DNA of 64,000 nt from an uncultured Lachnospiraceae bacterium. Its GTDB lineage: Bacteria > Bacillota > Clostridia > Lachnospirales > Lachnospiraceae. A program made the translations under genes and the position numbers. The notes beneath the pieces are model-generated. The model saw nothing but the letters and a program-made list of their open reading frames with translations. It did no database searches and was not told the DNA's origin. How positions within the stretch are numbered: the stretch's first letter is position 1; every line of letters begins with the position of its first letter. The DNA lies in the NCBI GenBank assembly GCA_910579735.1, contig CAJTUZ010000013.1, positions 4,883-68,882 on the forward strand. Direction: 5' to 3'. Shown piece by piece: positions 52,724-61,937 of the stretch.

Positions 52724-53353
52724 ATGAAAACAAATTCCAAAATCCTACAATTAGGCGGACTTCTTCTCGGCGCCGCGATACTTTTATCCGGCTGCGGTAA
52801 AACGACTGCCGATACCAAAACACCTGCCGCTGCAGATTCCTCTTCTGCATCGGACATCTCTGCTGCAGACACCTCATCATCCGCAGACAGCGCTTCAACT
52901 TACGGGTTTCCCGCACAGATGCCTGCTTTTACTGCGAAAGATCTGGACGGCAGCACCGTCACGGAAAGTATTTTTGCCGACAAAGACCTGACTGTCGTAA
53001 ATATCTGGGGCACCTTCTGCCCGCCCTGTATCGGGGAAATGCCGGAGCTCGGGGAATGGGCGAAAGAGATGCCGGATAACGTGCAGCTGATCGGCCTTAT
53101 TTCGGATATTGCCGGTGATGAAGATATCGAGCATCACGACCTGGCCGTTGAAATTATGGATAAGGCCGACGCGGATTTTCTGCAGATCATTGCCAATCAG
53201 GATTTTATTCCGATTCTGCAATGGGTGGTCGGTGTCCCGACAACACTGTTCGTAGATAAAGAGGGGAATCTTGTGGGTGATCCGATCGTCGGCGCAGACG
53301 TTGATGGTTATAAGAAATTTGTGGAGGACTATCTGAATGACCTTTCATCATAA
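52724..53353 (+). CDS. TlpA-like thioredoxin-fold lipoprotein
   Basis: 209 residues. A lipobox LLSGCG (lipidated Cys24) is followed by a Ser/Ala/Asp-rich linker and a redoxin fold with the active site NIWGTFCPPCIGEMPEL (Cys99/Cys102) and the cis-Pro strand VVGVPTTLFVD. It would reduce or transfer disulfides outside the cell. Two in-frame starts have ribosome binding sites: 52676 after AAGGAGG, and 52724 after AAAAGGAG; the latter gives a normal signal peptide. It overlaps the next small gene. Confidence 0.9.
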   Translation: MKTNSKILQLGGLLLGAAILLSGCGKTTADTKTPAAADSSSASDISAADTSSSADSASTYGFPAQMPAFTAKDLDGSTVTESIFADKDLTVVNIWGTFCPPCIGEMPELGEWAKEMPDNVQLIGLISDIAGDEDIEHHDLAVEIMDKADADFLQIIANQDFIPILQWVVGVPTTLFVDKEGNLVGDPIVGADVDGYKKFVEDYLNDLSS

Positions 53354-53489
53354 TAAAAAAAGGATATTGCAGGTCATAACGGCAATTATCTCCTGCATTT
53401 TCATCCTGTACGGCACCGCCAGAAATGAGATCGTGATCGTACTGGACAAGGCAGTTCATATCTGTTTGGAGTGTATCGGACTCGGATAA
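53337..53489 (+). CDS. Small CXXC membrane protein (CD1871A-like)
   Basis: 50 residues, overlapping the end of the TlpA-like gene by 17 bases and preceded by GGAGG nine bases upstream. One membrane segment (about 10-26, QVITAIISCIFILYG) is followed by RNEIVIVLDKAVHICLECIG, with a C-terminal CLEC motif two residues from the end. This matches small CXXC proteins annotated CD1871A in Clostridia. It is probably the link between the lipoprotein and the polyferredoxin in a thiol electron relay. Confidence 0.85.
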   Translation: MTFHHNKKRILQVITAIISCIFILYGTARNEIVIVLDKAVHICLECIGLG

Positions 53490-53529
53490 TGTAATACCAT
53501 TTAAATTTTGCAATAAGTAGAGGCCTCTC

Positions 53530-54366
53530 ATGAAAATAACCCATGCAATAAAAAGAAAAATATTCCAATTCATTGCTTTTGGATACTCGAACGTACACCT
53601 GATGAATTTTAAAGACGGCAAAATATATGAAGGAAAGTGGAAACAGTTCTGCAATCCGGGCCTGAACTGCTATTCCTGTCCGGCCGCCAGCTTTGCCTGC
53701 CCGATCGGCGCTCTGCAGGCGGTAAGCGGCTCCATGAACTTCCGTTTCAGTTTCTATGTGACCGGTCTGTTACTTGCTTTCGGCGTCCTGCTCGGAAGAG
53801 CCATCTGCGGCTGGCTGTGTCCTTTTGGTCTGATACAGGAACTGATCCACAAAATTCCTTCTCCCAAGCTCAAATTGAAACGAGGCTTTGTATATATCAA
53901 ATATTTCGTGCTCATCGTCTTCGTCATCATCCTGCCGGTCACAGCCACCAACTATATGGGCATGGGCAAACCGGCCTTCTGTCAGTTTATCTGCCCGGCA
54001 GGCACATTGGAAGGCGGCATTCCGCTTCTTGGCACACATGCGGAACTGCTGCAGACGATAGGCGGCCTTTTTTTCCTGAAAATGGCAATACTTCTCATAA
54101 CGATAGCCGGCTGCATTTTCATCTATCGTTTTTTCTGCCGCATACTTTGTCCGCTCGGCGCTATTTACGGCCTGCTGAATAAAATCAGTATTTACCATCT
54201 GAAAGTGGATCCGCATAAATGCATCAACTGCGGAAAATGCAGACAGGTATGCAGGATGGAAGTAGATCCTGTAAAATCTCCGGACGATGCAGAATGCATC
54301 CGCTGCGGTGAATGCCAAAGCGCATGCCCGAAGGGCGCGATCTGTCTGGGATTTAAGAAGTTTTGA
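53530..54366 (+). CDS. NapH/CcoG-like 4Fe-4S membrane polyferredoxin
   Basis: 278 residues with about five membrane segments. Cysteine motifs: CNPGLNCYSCPAA near the start; membrane-linked CGWLCPFG, CQFICPAG and CRILCPLG; and two C-terminal ferredoxin clusters CINCGKCRQVCRM and CIRCGECQSACPK. The order lipoprotein with CPPC, CXXC microprotein and polyferredoxin suggests electrons from cytoplasmic ferredoxin are passed through the membrane to thiols outside. AGAGG precedes the ATG; the gap from the CXXC gene is 40 bp. Confidence 0.9.
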   Translation: MKITHAIKRKIFQFIAFGYSNVHLMNFKDGKIYEGKWKQFCNPGLNCYSCPAASFACPIGALQAVSGSMNFRFSFYVTGLLLAFGVLLGRAICGWLCPFGLIQELIHKIPSPKLKLKRGFVYIKYFVLIVFVIILPVTATNYMGMGKPAFCQFICPAGTLEGGIPLLGTHAELLQTIGGLFFLKMAILLITIAGCIFIYRFFCRILCPLGAIYGLLNKISIYHLKVDPHKCINCGKCRQVCRMEVDPVKSPDDAECIRCGECQSACPKGAICLGFKKF

Positions 54367-54493
54367 GAAAAATGAGCATATTTTATGGATGTTTATATTG
54401 CGGTGGAATAGTCCGGATTTTCTCTTCTTGTCAAGTGCATCCCTCCTTTGTTAAAATGGTAATATATTCATTTAACGGAGGTTACGCCATACC

Positions 54494-55459
54494 ATGAACA
54501 AACGTAGGAAACAGATTATCAAAGAAAACGAAATCTCCATGATGTATACCTTTTCTTTGGGAAAAATACCGCAGAAAGTATTAATAGAAGGAAAAAGAAA
54601 AGATCTTCCCGTCGTTATCAGTCTCCACGGCGGCCCCGGAACTCCGGTCCCTTTTTCTGCCGGATGCAGAGGGTTGTTCCCGATGTTTACGGATCATTTC
54701 ATTATGGTATACTGGGATCAATTGGGCTGCGGCATCAATAACCGTGAACTGAAGCCGCAGTTTTGCGTGGAGGCTTTCACGGAAATGACCATTGATTTGA
54801 TCGCTGAGATCAGGAAACTTTTCCCCGACAACAAACTAATCCTGTTCGGCATGTCATGGGGCAGCGTCCTTGCCCTAAAGGCCCTGCAAAAAGCCTGGAA
54901 AGACGTTGACGCCACTGTCATCTGGGGACAGGTTCTGCGAAAGCTGCTGTTAAATGACGAAGTATATAAAACTTTAGAGATAAACGGACTGTCTCACAAA
55001 AAAATGCAAAAAATCCGCGCCATTACACCGGAACATTTCCGCGAAAGCGATATGCGGCTTTTGACCGGAAGCATCCGCAGATATACGGATGGTTACAGCA
55101 ATAAAAAGGGACTGCGCGCGCCCATCGGCAGCATAATATGCGGATTACTGACAAGTCCGGACTATCAATTGAAAGACTTTAAAGCAATTATGATAAACGC
55201 AGCGGCTGCAGACGCACATCTTTGGACAGAACTGTTACAGATGGATCTGACAAACGAGCTGTCTGCTGTAAAGGTTCCTTATTATATTCTACAGGGCGAT
55301 ACCGATATTGTCACATCGACCTCCGACATCGTTAAAGCCGTCGCGTCCTCCGGCAATTCTTTTCTAAGCTGCCGCATTGTCAAAGACTCAGGACATATAC
55401 CGGGCAAAGAAGGTATGGATGCCGTATATGAGACTTTAGTAACTGCCGCGAAAGCATAA
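54494..55459 (+). CDS. Alpha/beta hydrolase (prolyl-aminopeptidase-like)
   Basis: 321 residues. SLHGGPGTP (oxyanion loop, about 37-45), the nucleophile elbow FGMSWGSVLA with Ser near residue 119, the acidic residue in LQGDTDIVT and the His in DSGHIPG form a complete catalytic triad of the peptidase S33 type. ACGGAGG precedes the start and a TTGTCA-18-TAAAAT promoter lies upstream. No signal peptide. Substrate unknown. Confidence 0.88.
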   Translation: MNKRRKQIIKENEISMMYTFSLGKIPQKVLIEGKRKDLPVVISLHGGPGTPVPFSAGCRGLFPMFTDHFIMVYWDQLGCGINNRELKPQFCVEAFTEMTIDLIAEIRKLFPDNKLILFGMSWGSVLALKALQKAWKDVDATVIWGQVLRKLLLNDEVYKTLEINGLSHKKMQKIRAITPEHFRESDMRLLTGSIRRYTDGYSNKKGLRAPIGSIICGLLTSPDYQLKDFKAIMINAAAADAHLWTELLQMDLTNELSAVKVPYYILQGDTDIVTSTSDIVKAVASSGNSFLSCRIVKDSGHIPGKEGMDAVYETLVTAAKA

Positions 55460-55503
55460 AAACACCACATGCCAAAAGCAGCTGCAGAAATATATTACCA
55501 ATG

Positions 55504-55536
55504 AAAAACGGGAAGCCGCATCGTACAGGCTTCCCG
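55504..55536. terminator. Intrinsic terminator between convergent hydrolase and chemoreceptor genes
   Basis: CGGGAAGCC/GGCTTCCCG perfect 9-bp stem. On the minus strand it is followed by TTTTT, ending the chemoreceptor transcript; on the plus strand by TAAATATTTT, weaker. Confidence 0.85.
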
Positions 55537-55576
55537 TAAATATTTTCATTTCCCGGAAAAAATTCTACTTTCAGGG

Positions 55577-57667
55577 TTATTCCAGTTTAAATTTCGCCGT
55601 AACAGCTCCGAGCGCTTTTACCGATTCTTTGCTCTCATTCAGCCTCTCGTATCCTTCTATTGTACTCTCCACGACTTTAGAAGATTTATCCGCAATGATA
55701 TTGATTCCTTCGGCCGACTGGCTCATTGTCGTATTGATATCCTCCACGGACACTACAATATCGGCAATATAATTATCCAGTTCTTCAATAGCGCTCTTGA
55801 TCTGATTCATCAGCTCCATATACGATGTTGCGTCTTCATGATACTGTTCCCCCGAATTTTTGAATGCATCATAATCGGCAATAACTCTTGTCTCCAGGAA
55901 TCGGATCATCGTATCCATGCAGTCTGTCATATTTTTGACTGCCTCATTCACTGCTCCGACAATCTCATTAATATCGTCTACGGCCTTGAATGTCTGTGTT
56001 GCAAGCGATCCGATCTCCGTTGCCACAACCGCGAAACCTCTCCCTGCCTCACCGGCCCTTGCAGCTTCAATATTTGCATTGAGCGCCAGCAGATTGGTCT
56101 GATTGGAAATGCTCTTAATGGAATCTGTCAGCTCGTTGATCTTTCCGACTGCCTTAGAGTCTTCGATCGCCTTGTCGGATTTTGCCTTAATTTCCTCAAA
56201 TACCTTAATCGCCTGACTGCTGGAATTCTCCGATGTCTTTTTGATCTCCTCCGCTCTTGTGAGAATCAGATTGGATTTTGCTTTGCCATCCTCTGTCAGG
56301 GCATTGATGCTTTCCGCGTTGTGTTTTACATTTTCTACATTATCCGCAATATGCATCGTATTCTTTGCCGCCATTTCAATGCCTGCTGCCATTTCCTGCG
56401 TTGCCGCTGAATTATCCTCGGAACGTGCATTGTTATCCGACATGATATGATCCAGATTGTCAATATTTGACTGTATCGTTTCCTCTGCCTGATTGATCTC
56501 GCCGACCATATCACGCAGCGACTGTCTCATCTCCCGCACTTTTCCTGCCATCTGCCCGATCTCATCCTTGTACCGCAGCAGTAACTGGCTGTCTTTGGTC
56601 GGTGTAAAATCAAATTTCGCCGTTTTGCCGATCACCTCCGTAAGCGCTGTAATCGGTTTCGCAATCAATAAGCTGATAAACAGACCCACGATCACCGCAA
56701 AGATGATCGCAGCCAGGCCGCCTGTGCTGGTCTTGACAACGAGTGTGTTCGTTGTGGCATGAATTTCCTTATCAGGAGCTGTCAGCACAAACTTCATCTG
56801 ATTATTCAATGATGCATAAATAAGCTGGTTATTTGAATTGTTATATCGATAGCCGAGAAGCTCACCTTCTCCTTCTCCGGCAGAAATTTTGGCCGCAATA
56901 TCGCCAAGCTCACCGCTCAGATCACTGAGATTTTGTCCTATTTCCAGATCTTTGTGATGCATGATCACACCGTTTGCATCCGTCAGGAATGCATAGCCGC
57001 TGTCATAAATATTGACCGCATCCACCGTATTTGTGACCTGATCAAAATTAATATCCATACCAACGATTCCTATTGATGTGCCGTCCTCGGCATAAATCGG
57101 CACTACATATGAAATCATATAAACATTTACATTCTCATTTAAATACGGAGCCATCCAAAGAGGCTGCTTATTTTCAACCGGAAGATAATACCAGCCCACG
57201 TGCGCATAATCTGTCGGCTCATACATAGAGAAGTCCGTCGGCTCCACCGTATAGAAATCCTCCTGCAGTGACTCACGCATGAAAAAGCAGCCGGAAGTAG
57301 GATTGGAATATTCGGGGTTGTATCGTATATAAACCGAAATCGCACCATCCGTATGTACCGCAAAATCATTCACAATAGATTGTATCTGTTCCGTAAATCC
57401 GTCTGCATATGCCTTATCCGCAAAAAAGGCGTCCGCATCCAATTCCCCCACGACATAATCACTCAAAGTATTCACTGACTGCTCTATACATGCAATCCAA
57501 CCGTTTAACTCTGTCGTCCTGTTCTGTGCTTCCATCTTCATGCTCTGTTCGGCATACTCTGCGGTTGCCTGTTTGGTAACTCCGATAGATACCAGTTCCG
57601 TAATGGCTGACGCCAGGAAAGTACACAACAGAATACATAAAGTAAGCTTTGTCTTGATTGATTTCAT
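55577..57667 (-). CDS. Methyl-accepting chemotaxis protein with Cache sensor
   Basis: 696 residues. A first membrane segment (about 9-30), a large extracytoplasmic double-Cache domain (about 40-300) with WYYLPVENKQPLWMAPY and VPIYAEDGTSIGIVGMDI, a second segment (about 313-338), HAMP (about 338-395) and a long signalling coiled coil with the tip NLLALNANIEAARAGEAGRG. dCache domains often bind amino acids or small organic acids. GGAGG precedes the start. No other chemotaxis genes are adjacent. Confidence 0.94.
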   Translation of the reverse strand: MKSIKTKLTLCILLCTFLASAITELVSIGVTKQATAEYAEQSMKMEAQNRTTELNGWIACIEQSVNTLSDYVVGELDADAFFADKAYADGFTEQIQSIVNDFAVHTDGAISVYIRYNPEYSNPTSGCFFMRESLQEDFYTVEPTDFSMYEPTDYAHVGWYYLPVENKQPLWMAPYLNENVNVYMISYVVPIYAEDGTSIGIVGMDINFDQVTNTVDAVNIYDSGYAFLTDANGVIMHHKDLEIGQNLSDLSGELGDIAAKISAGEGEGELLGYRYNNSNNQLIYASLNNQMKFVLTAPDKEIHATTNTLVVKTSTGGLAAIIFAVIVGLFISLLIAKPITALTEVIGKTAKFDFTPTKDSQLLLRYKDEIGQMAGKVREMRQSLRDMVGEINQAEETIQSNIDNLDHIMSDNNARSEDNSAATQEMAAGIEMAAKNTMHIADNVENVKHNAESINALTEDGKAKSNLILTRAEEIKKTSENSSSQAIKVFEEIKAKSDKAIEDSKAVGKINELTDSIKSISNQTNLLALNANIEAARAGEAGRGFAVVATEIGSLATQTFKAVDDINEIVGAVNEAVKNMTDCMDTMIRFLETRVIADYDAFKNSGEQYHEDATSYMELMNQIKSAIEELDNYIADIVVSVEDINTTMSQSAEGINIIADKSSKVVESTIEGYERLNESKESVKALGAVTAKFKLE

Positions 57668-57834
57668 ATTTTCCTCCTGTCTTATCGCTTTTCTGCTGTA
57701 TTTGATCTATATGAAACTAATTATAGTATACTTAGACTGTCCCATTCAAGCCTCAATCTCTGAAAATACAGAAACCTGGGATGGCAAAATCAACTGCCGG
57801 TCCATATCGGAACCGTATATTTGCAAATATCCCC

Positions 57835-57877
57835 TCGACGAAAAAATAAAACGATGTTATAATTAGAATAATTCTAA
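57835..57877 (+). promoter_or_regulatory. Promoter with PerR-type box
   Basis: TCGACG (57835-57840), 17-base spacer, TATAAT (57858-57863). TTAGAATAATTCTAA (57863-57877) is a perfect 7-1-7 palindrome, differing from the Bacillus PerR consensus TTATAATNATTATAA by one symmetric G/C pair. It covers the end of minus 10 to the start site and precedes the perR-like gene. Confidence 0.85.
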
Positions 57878-57895
57878 AGCAAGGAGGGTGGAAAG

Positions 57896-58255
57896 GTGAG
57901 CCGGTACGCAGAACTGATCCTGGAACTGATCAATCAGACGACGAAACATATGACTGCAGAGCAGATCTTTCTTGAACTGAAAAAAACAGAGCCTAAAGTC
58001 GTTCAGGCAACGGTATACAATAACCTGAATACTTTGTGCCAGCAAGGTCTTATACGGAAACTGTCTATAGAAAACTCCCCTGACCGCTATGATAAAATCC
58101 GTAAGCATGACCACCTTGTGTGCAAAAAATGCGGTGTTTTATCCGATATCAGCTTTGAAGATCTGACGAAACAGCTGGAGAAACAGCTTGGAGAAGAAAT
58201 TCTGTCCTATGATCTGAAAGTATTGTATCTTTGTTCAAAATGCAGAAAAAAATAA
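57896..58255 (+). CDS. perR: PerR/Fur-family repressor
   Basis: 119 residues starting with GTG after AAGGAGG. The winged helix (about 15-60) has PKVVQATVYNNLNTLCQQGLI, and the dimer/metal domain contains KHDHLVCKKCG and CSKCRKK, two Cys pairs forming the structural zinc site. It is slightly shorter than Bacillus PerR. It probably represses its own operon through the box at 57863-57877 and is inactivated by peroxide. Confidence 0.88.
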   Translation: MSRYAELILELINQTTKHMTAEQIFLELKKTEPKVVQATVYNNLNTLCQQGLIRKLSIENSPDRYDKIRKHDHLVCKKCGVLSDISFEDLTKQLEKQLGEEILSYDLKVLYLCSKCRKK

Positions 58256-58271
58256 AAAGGAGGGATTTACC

Positions 58272-59687
58272 ATGATTTACAAATGCAGTATCTGCGGATA
58301 TGAATATGATGAGGAAAAAGAGGGAAAACCGTTTTCCGAATTGACGGCATGTCCTGTCTGCAAACAGCCGCCGGAGAAATTTGAAGCGCAGGGAACCCCG
58401 AAGAATACAGCCGCTCCGGCTAAATCCGAAGACAGACCCGCTTCTGTTAACAGCGAAGGGCTGAAATTGGACTATCCGCCGGAAACCCGAAAGACAGACA
58501 GCAATTACCGTTACATGAAAGAAATACATGAAATGGCTGTTACCGGGAAATCGGCGATCGAATCAATGGGTACACAGATGAAGATGCCAGACTGGGACGA
58601 TGTTCTTGTACTCGGCGCGCAGTTAAATCCGATGCCATTGGATGAACATGCAGACGTATCTTTGAAAACGGTCATCGGAAAACACGCCAAAAAGCCAATG
58701 ATCCTTGACATGCCGGTCTACATTTCACATATGTCCTTCGGCGCGCTCTCCAAAGAGACGAAGATCTCCCTGGCGAAAGGAAGCGCCGCGGCCGGTACGG
58801 CAATGTGCAGCGGCGAGGGCGGTATTTTGCCGGAAGAAAAAGAAGCGTCTTATCGATATATTTTTGAATACGTGCCCAATCTGTATAGTGTTACGGATGA
58901 GAACCTGAAAACTTCCGATGCCATTGAGATCAAGATCGGACAGGGAACCAAACCGGGCATGGGCGGCCATTTACCCGGCAGCAAAGTAACGCCTGAAATT
59001 GCAGAGATCCGGAATAAACCGCTTGGAGAAGATGTCATCAGTCCTTCGAAGTTCCCCGGAATCAACAATGCCGACGACTTAAAAAATCTGGTAAGCGAGC
59101 TGCGTATGCGAAGCGAAGGACGGCCGATCGGTATTAAGATTGCCGCAGGACGGATTGAAAAAGATCTGGAATTCTGCGTTCATGCCGAACCGGATTTCAT
59201 TACCATTGACGGACGGGGCGGCGCAACAGGTGCATCCCCCGCCATTATAAGGGATTCCACCAGCGTTCCCACAATCTATGCGCTCTATCGTGCAAGGAAA
59301 TATCTTGACGCCATTCACTCGGACATTGATCTGGTCATTACCGGCGGCCTCAGAGTATCTTCCGATTTTGCCAAGGCAATCGCTATGGGCGCAGATGCCG
59401 TAGCAATCGCTTCCGCCGCTATGGTAGCAGCTGCCTGCCAGCAGTATCGTATCTGCGGTACGGGCATGTGTCCGGTAGGGATCGCTACACAGGACGAAAA
59501 ACTGCGTGAACGATTACATATTGACGCTGCTGCCAAACGGGTAGAGAACTATCTGAAATGTTCCGCAGAAGAGTTAAAAACATTTGCAAGGATTACAGGC
59601 AACGCCGATATTCATGGCCTATCGGTTGATGATCTTTGTACAATCAGCGACGAAATAGCAAACCACACCAATATTGCACACGCATAA
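58272..59687 (+). CDS. Rubredoxin-glutamate synthase-like (FMN) fusion protein
   Basis: 471 residues. An N-terminal rubredoxin-like zinc/iron domain (Cys5, Cys8, Cys27, Cys30) is followed by a glutamate synthase alpha-subunit FMN domain: SHMSFGALSKETKI, GQGTKPGMGGHLPG, DGRGGATGASP, and the cluster segment ICGTGMCPVGIATQ. The amidotransferase half of a real GltB is absent. Annotations for such proteins vary (glutamate synthase-related or alpha-hydroxy-acid oxidase-like). In a PerR-controlled operon with rubrerythrin it may act in reductive oxygen defence rather than nitrogen assimilation (inference). Confidence 0.85.
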   Translation: MIYKCSICGYEYDEEKEGKPFSELTACPVCKQPPEKFEAQGTPKNTAAPAKSEDRPASVNSEGLKLDYPPETRKTDSNYRYMKEIHEMAVTGKSAIESMGTQMKMPDWDDVLVLGAQLNPMPLDEHADVSLKTVIGKHAKKPMILDMPVYISHMSFGALSKETKISLAKGSAAAGTAMCSGEGGILPEEKEASYRYIFEYVPNLYSVTDENLKTSDAIEIKIGQGTKPGMGGHLPGSKVTPEIAEIRNKPLGEDVISPSKFPGINNADDLKNLVSELRMRSEGRPIGIKIAAGRIEKDLEFCVHAEPDFITIDGRGGATGASPAIIRDSTSVPTIYALYRARKYLDAIHSDIDLVITGGLRVSSDFAKAIAMGADAVAIASAAMVAAACQQYRICGTGMCPVGIATQDEKLRERLHIDAAAKRVENYLKCSAEELKTFARITGNADIHGLSVDDLCTISDEIANHTNIAHA

Positions 59688-59742
59688 GGCACAGATGTAC
59701 CGACAGCGTATGTATTATTTTATATCATCAAGGAGGAAAAAA

Positions 59743-60285
59743 ATGGAAAAAACAAAGTATGCAGGAACACAGACAGAAAAAAACTTAGAGGCGGCATTTG
59801 CCGGGGAATCACAGGCAAGAAATAAGTACACTTATTTTGCTTCCGCAGCGAAAAAAGAAGGTTATGAGCAAATTGCAGCGCTGTTCTTGAAAACGGCAGA
59901 CAATGAAAAAGAACATGCCAAAATGTGGTTAAAAGAATTAAAAGGAATCGGCAATACAAAGGAAAATCTTGCAGCAGCCGCAGATGGGGAAAACTTTGAA
60001 TGGACAGATATGTATGAAGATTTTGCCAAAACGGCAGAGGCAGAAGGCTTCCCCGAACTTGCCGCAAAATTCAGGCTGGTAGGTGCAATCGAGAAACACC
60101 ACGAAGAAAGATACCGCGCTTTGCTTAAGAATATCGAGACAGCCTCCGTATTTGAAAAGAGCGAAGTAAAGGTATGGGAATGCCGTAACTGCGGCCACAT
60201 CATCGTCGGAACCAAGGCACCCGAAGTCTGCCCGACCTGCAATCATCCGCAGAGTTATTTCGAGGTACATGAAGAAAATTACTGA
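59743..60285 (+). CDS. rbr: Rubrerythrin
   Basis: 180 residues. The N-terminal ferritin-like diiron domain has AAFAGESQARNKY and DNEKEHAKMW (Glu/His iron ligands) and AIEKHHEERYRALL; the C-terminal rubredoxin-type domain ends with CRNCGHIIVGTKAPEVCPTC. It reduces hydrogen peroxide in anaerobes using rubredoxin-type electrons. AAGGAGG precedes the ATG; the longer frame overlapping the upstream gene is not used. Last gene of the PerR operon. Confidence 0.95.
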   Translation: MEKTKYAGTQTEKNLEAAFAGESQARNKYTYFASAAKKEGYEQIAALFLKTADNEKEHAKMWLKELKGIGNTKENLAAAADGENFEWTDMYEDFAKTAEAEGFPELAAKFRLVGAIEKHHEERYRALLKNIETASVFEKSEVKVWECRNCGHIIVGTKAPEVCPTCNHPQSYFEVHEENY

Positions 60286-60307
60286 TCCGCTCAGTCAGGC
60301 GCAAAAG

Positions 60308-60343
60308 AAAAAAAGACAGCGGGGCGTTTTCGTCCCTCTGTCT
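60308..60343. terminator. Shared intrinsic terminator between rubrerythrin and the restriction gene
   Basis: AGACAGCGGGGCG/CGTCCCTCTGTCT stem with loop TTTT. On the minus strand it is followed by seven T and begins one base after the restriction gene stop, so it mainly ends the restriction-modification transcript; it can also serve the rubrerythrin operon on the plus strand. Confidence 0.88.
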
Positions 60344-60344
60344 C

Positions 60345-61937
60345 TTAACAGTGCAATTCTTTATTCACCAGCTCCCCAATCTCCACAATTTCCTGAATCT
60401 TTTCCGTAAACCCGTCGATCGTGTAAGTAACGATGTCCAGATTATCTTTATGCTTATACCACTCCGCCATCTCCTTCGCGTCCTCATGCACCACCGGCGC
60501 AATAAATACGGAAAACGTCTTTTCAAAGTTTTGTTTCTCATCCCGCAAGTGTCTGCGGATCGGTACGATCTCATTATTGACCTGATCCTGCCGTCCCCGC
60601 ATGAGCGTCACTTCCAAAAGTCCCTGATATTCTCCATCCCGGCAGACAATATCCGCCATCCCGCCGGATGCCGTATTCGTCGGCAGACCTTCGTCATCAA
60701 TCGTATAATTCGGTGTCACGTCCAGATTTTCAAAATGCTGCACCATGGCAATGCTTGTCAGAAATTCCAGCCGCACCGGTCCCGGCAGGAGTTTTAACAT
60801 ATCGTCCGTACTTGCCTGTTTATTGCCCACCTTGTGCAGTTCCCTGCGTACCGACTCTTTGGAATACATGTCCGCAAACTTCCGCAGGACTGCCTTTCTT
60901 AACTCTGTCGTATCCGCAGGCGCCGTGCCTGTCATATGAATGACAGTCGTGTCAACTTTTCCCATATAGGCGAAATATTCATCCTGAGAGGCAAACGTTT
61001 TGCATTCGGCATACTGCTGCAGGATATAATCGATCTTTTCGATCTCCCACATATTATAGTCGATAAACCTTCCGTTTCCCCTTAACGAAATGACCCCTGT
61101 CGTACGCATCTTACGGATGTATTCGTCTATCGCTTCCCCGCATATCTGTGAAAGTTTAAAGCGGTTTCTCTGCTCATCCGTTGCTCCAAGCAGTTCCAGG
61201 CAGATCTCATACATATATTCGTCGCTGTAGGAAAAACCCTTCTCTTTTCTGATCTCTTTGATTTTTCGATATAATGCTGCTGCGTCATGATCCCGCCAGC
61301 AGATAAAAAGACTTAACTCCTGTCTGAATACGCCCGCCCCGTTTTCTTCTGCATCTTCTTTTAGCAGCTTCAATACCTGCAGCAGCAGAATAAAGGGAAT
61401 ATTGACATTGGCATTTTTCCGGTAAGGATTGTTACTCTGGTATTTCATCATGGAATTGAGAAAGACCATTTGGATCATTTCTTCATCCGTTTCCTCTTTT
61501 TGCAGCGCGTCGATCAGCATATGTCCCGTCACGGATATCCTGATCGGTTCTTTCATAGCATACCTGACAAACCCGAATTCCATCGGCAGCTTGAAAATCG
61601 TGTCAAATCTGGAATCCCAGCCATAGTCGAATCCTGCCTCTTTGTGATTCTGCGGACTGTTGGCAATGATTCCGTCTATCTGTTCTTCGGAATAAGTCTC
61701 TTCTTCACTCTTATAAATGCGGACAAGTTCCGGCACTCTTTTCACATAATTCGGTGTATACAGCTTAGTCCTGATCGCGTTTCGTATGATCTGCATAATG
61801 ACATCATGCGTAAGCATCTTCCCCTCATAAGGCAGAAGACAGTTTAAGAAACTGACAATTCTGTTAGGATTACGCATCGTTGTTGAAAACGACAGCGGTT
61901 TTCTCTCCGGCTTACGCCCCGTCTTTTGGCTATGCAT
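60345..61937 (-). CDS. AlwI-like type IIS restriction endonuclease
   Basis: 530 residues resembling the AlwI/BspD6I group of type IIS enzymes and nicking subunits. The N-terminal DNA-recognition part has FSTTMRNPNRIVSFLNCL and KEAGFDYGWDSRFDTIFKLP; the C-terminal catalytic part shows the PD-(D/E)XK-like block GGMADIVCRDGEYQGLLEVT (about 415-435). The ATG overlaps the stop of the methyltransferase upstream by eight bases. With two adenine methyltransferases it forms a complete type IIS system. The recognition sequence is not known; AlwI itself cuts beside GGATC. Confidence 0.88.
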   Translation of the reverse strand: MHSQKTGRKPERKPLSFSTTMRNPNRIVSFLNCLLPYEGKMLTHDVIMQIIRNAIRTKLYTPNYVKRVPELVRIYKSEEETYSEEQIDGIIANSPQNHKEAGFDYGWDSRFDTIFKLPMEFGFVRYAMKEPIRISVTGHMLIDALQKEETDEEMIQMVFLNSMMKYQSNNPYRKNANVNIPFILLLQVLKLLKEDAEENGAGVFRQELSLFICWRDHDAAALYRKIKEIRKEKGFSYSDEYMYEICLELLGATDEQRNRFKLSQICGEAIDEYIRKMRTTGVISLRGNGRFIDYNMWEIEKIDYILQQYAECKTFASQDEYFAYMGKVDTTVIHMTGTAPADTTELRKAVLRKFADMYSKESVRRELHKVGNKQASTDDMLKLLPGPVRLEFLTSIAMVQHFENLDVTPNYTIDDEGLPTNTASGGMADIVCRDGEYQGLLEVTLMRGRQDQVNNEIVPIRRHLRDEKQNFEKTFSVFIAPVVHEDAKEMAEWYKHKDNLDIVTYTIDGFTEKIQEIVEIGELVNKELHC

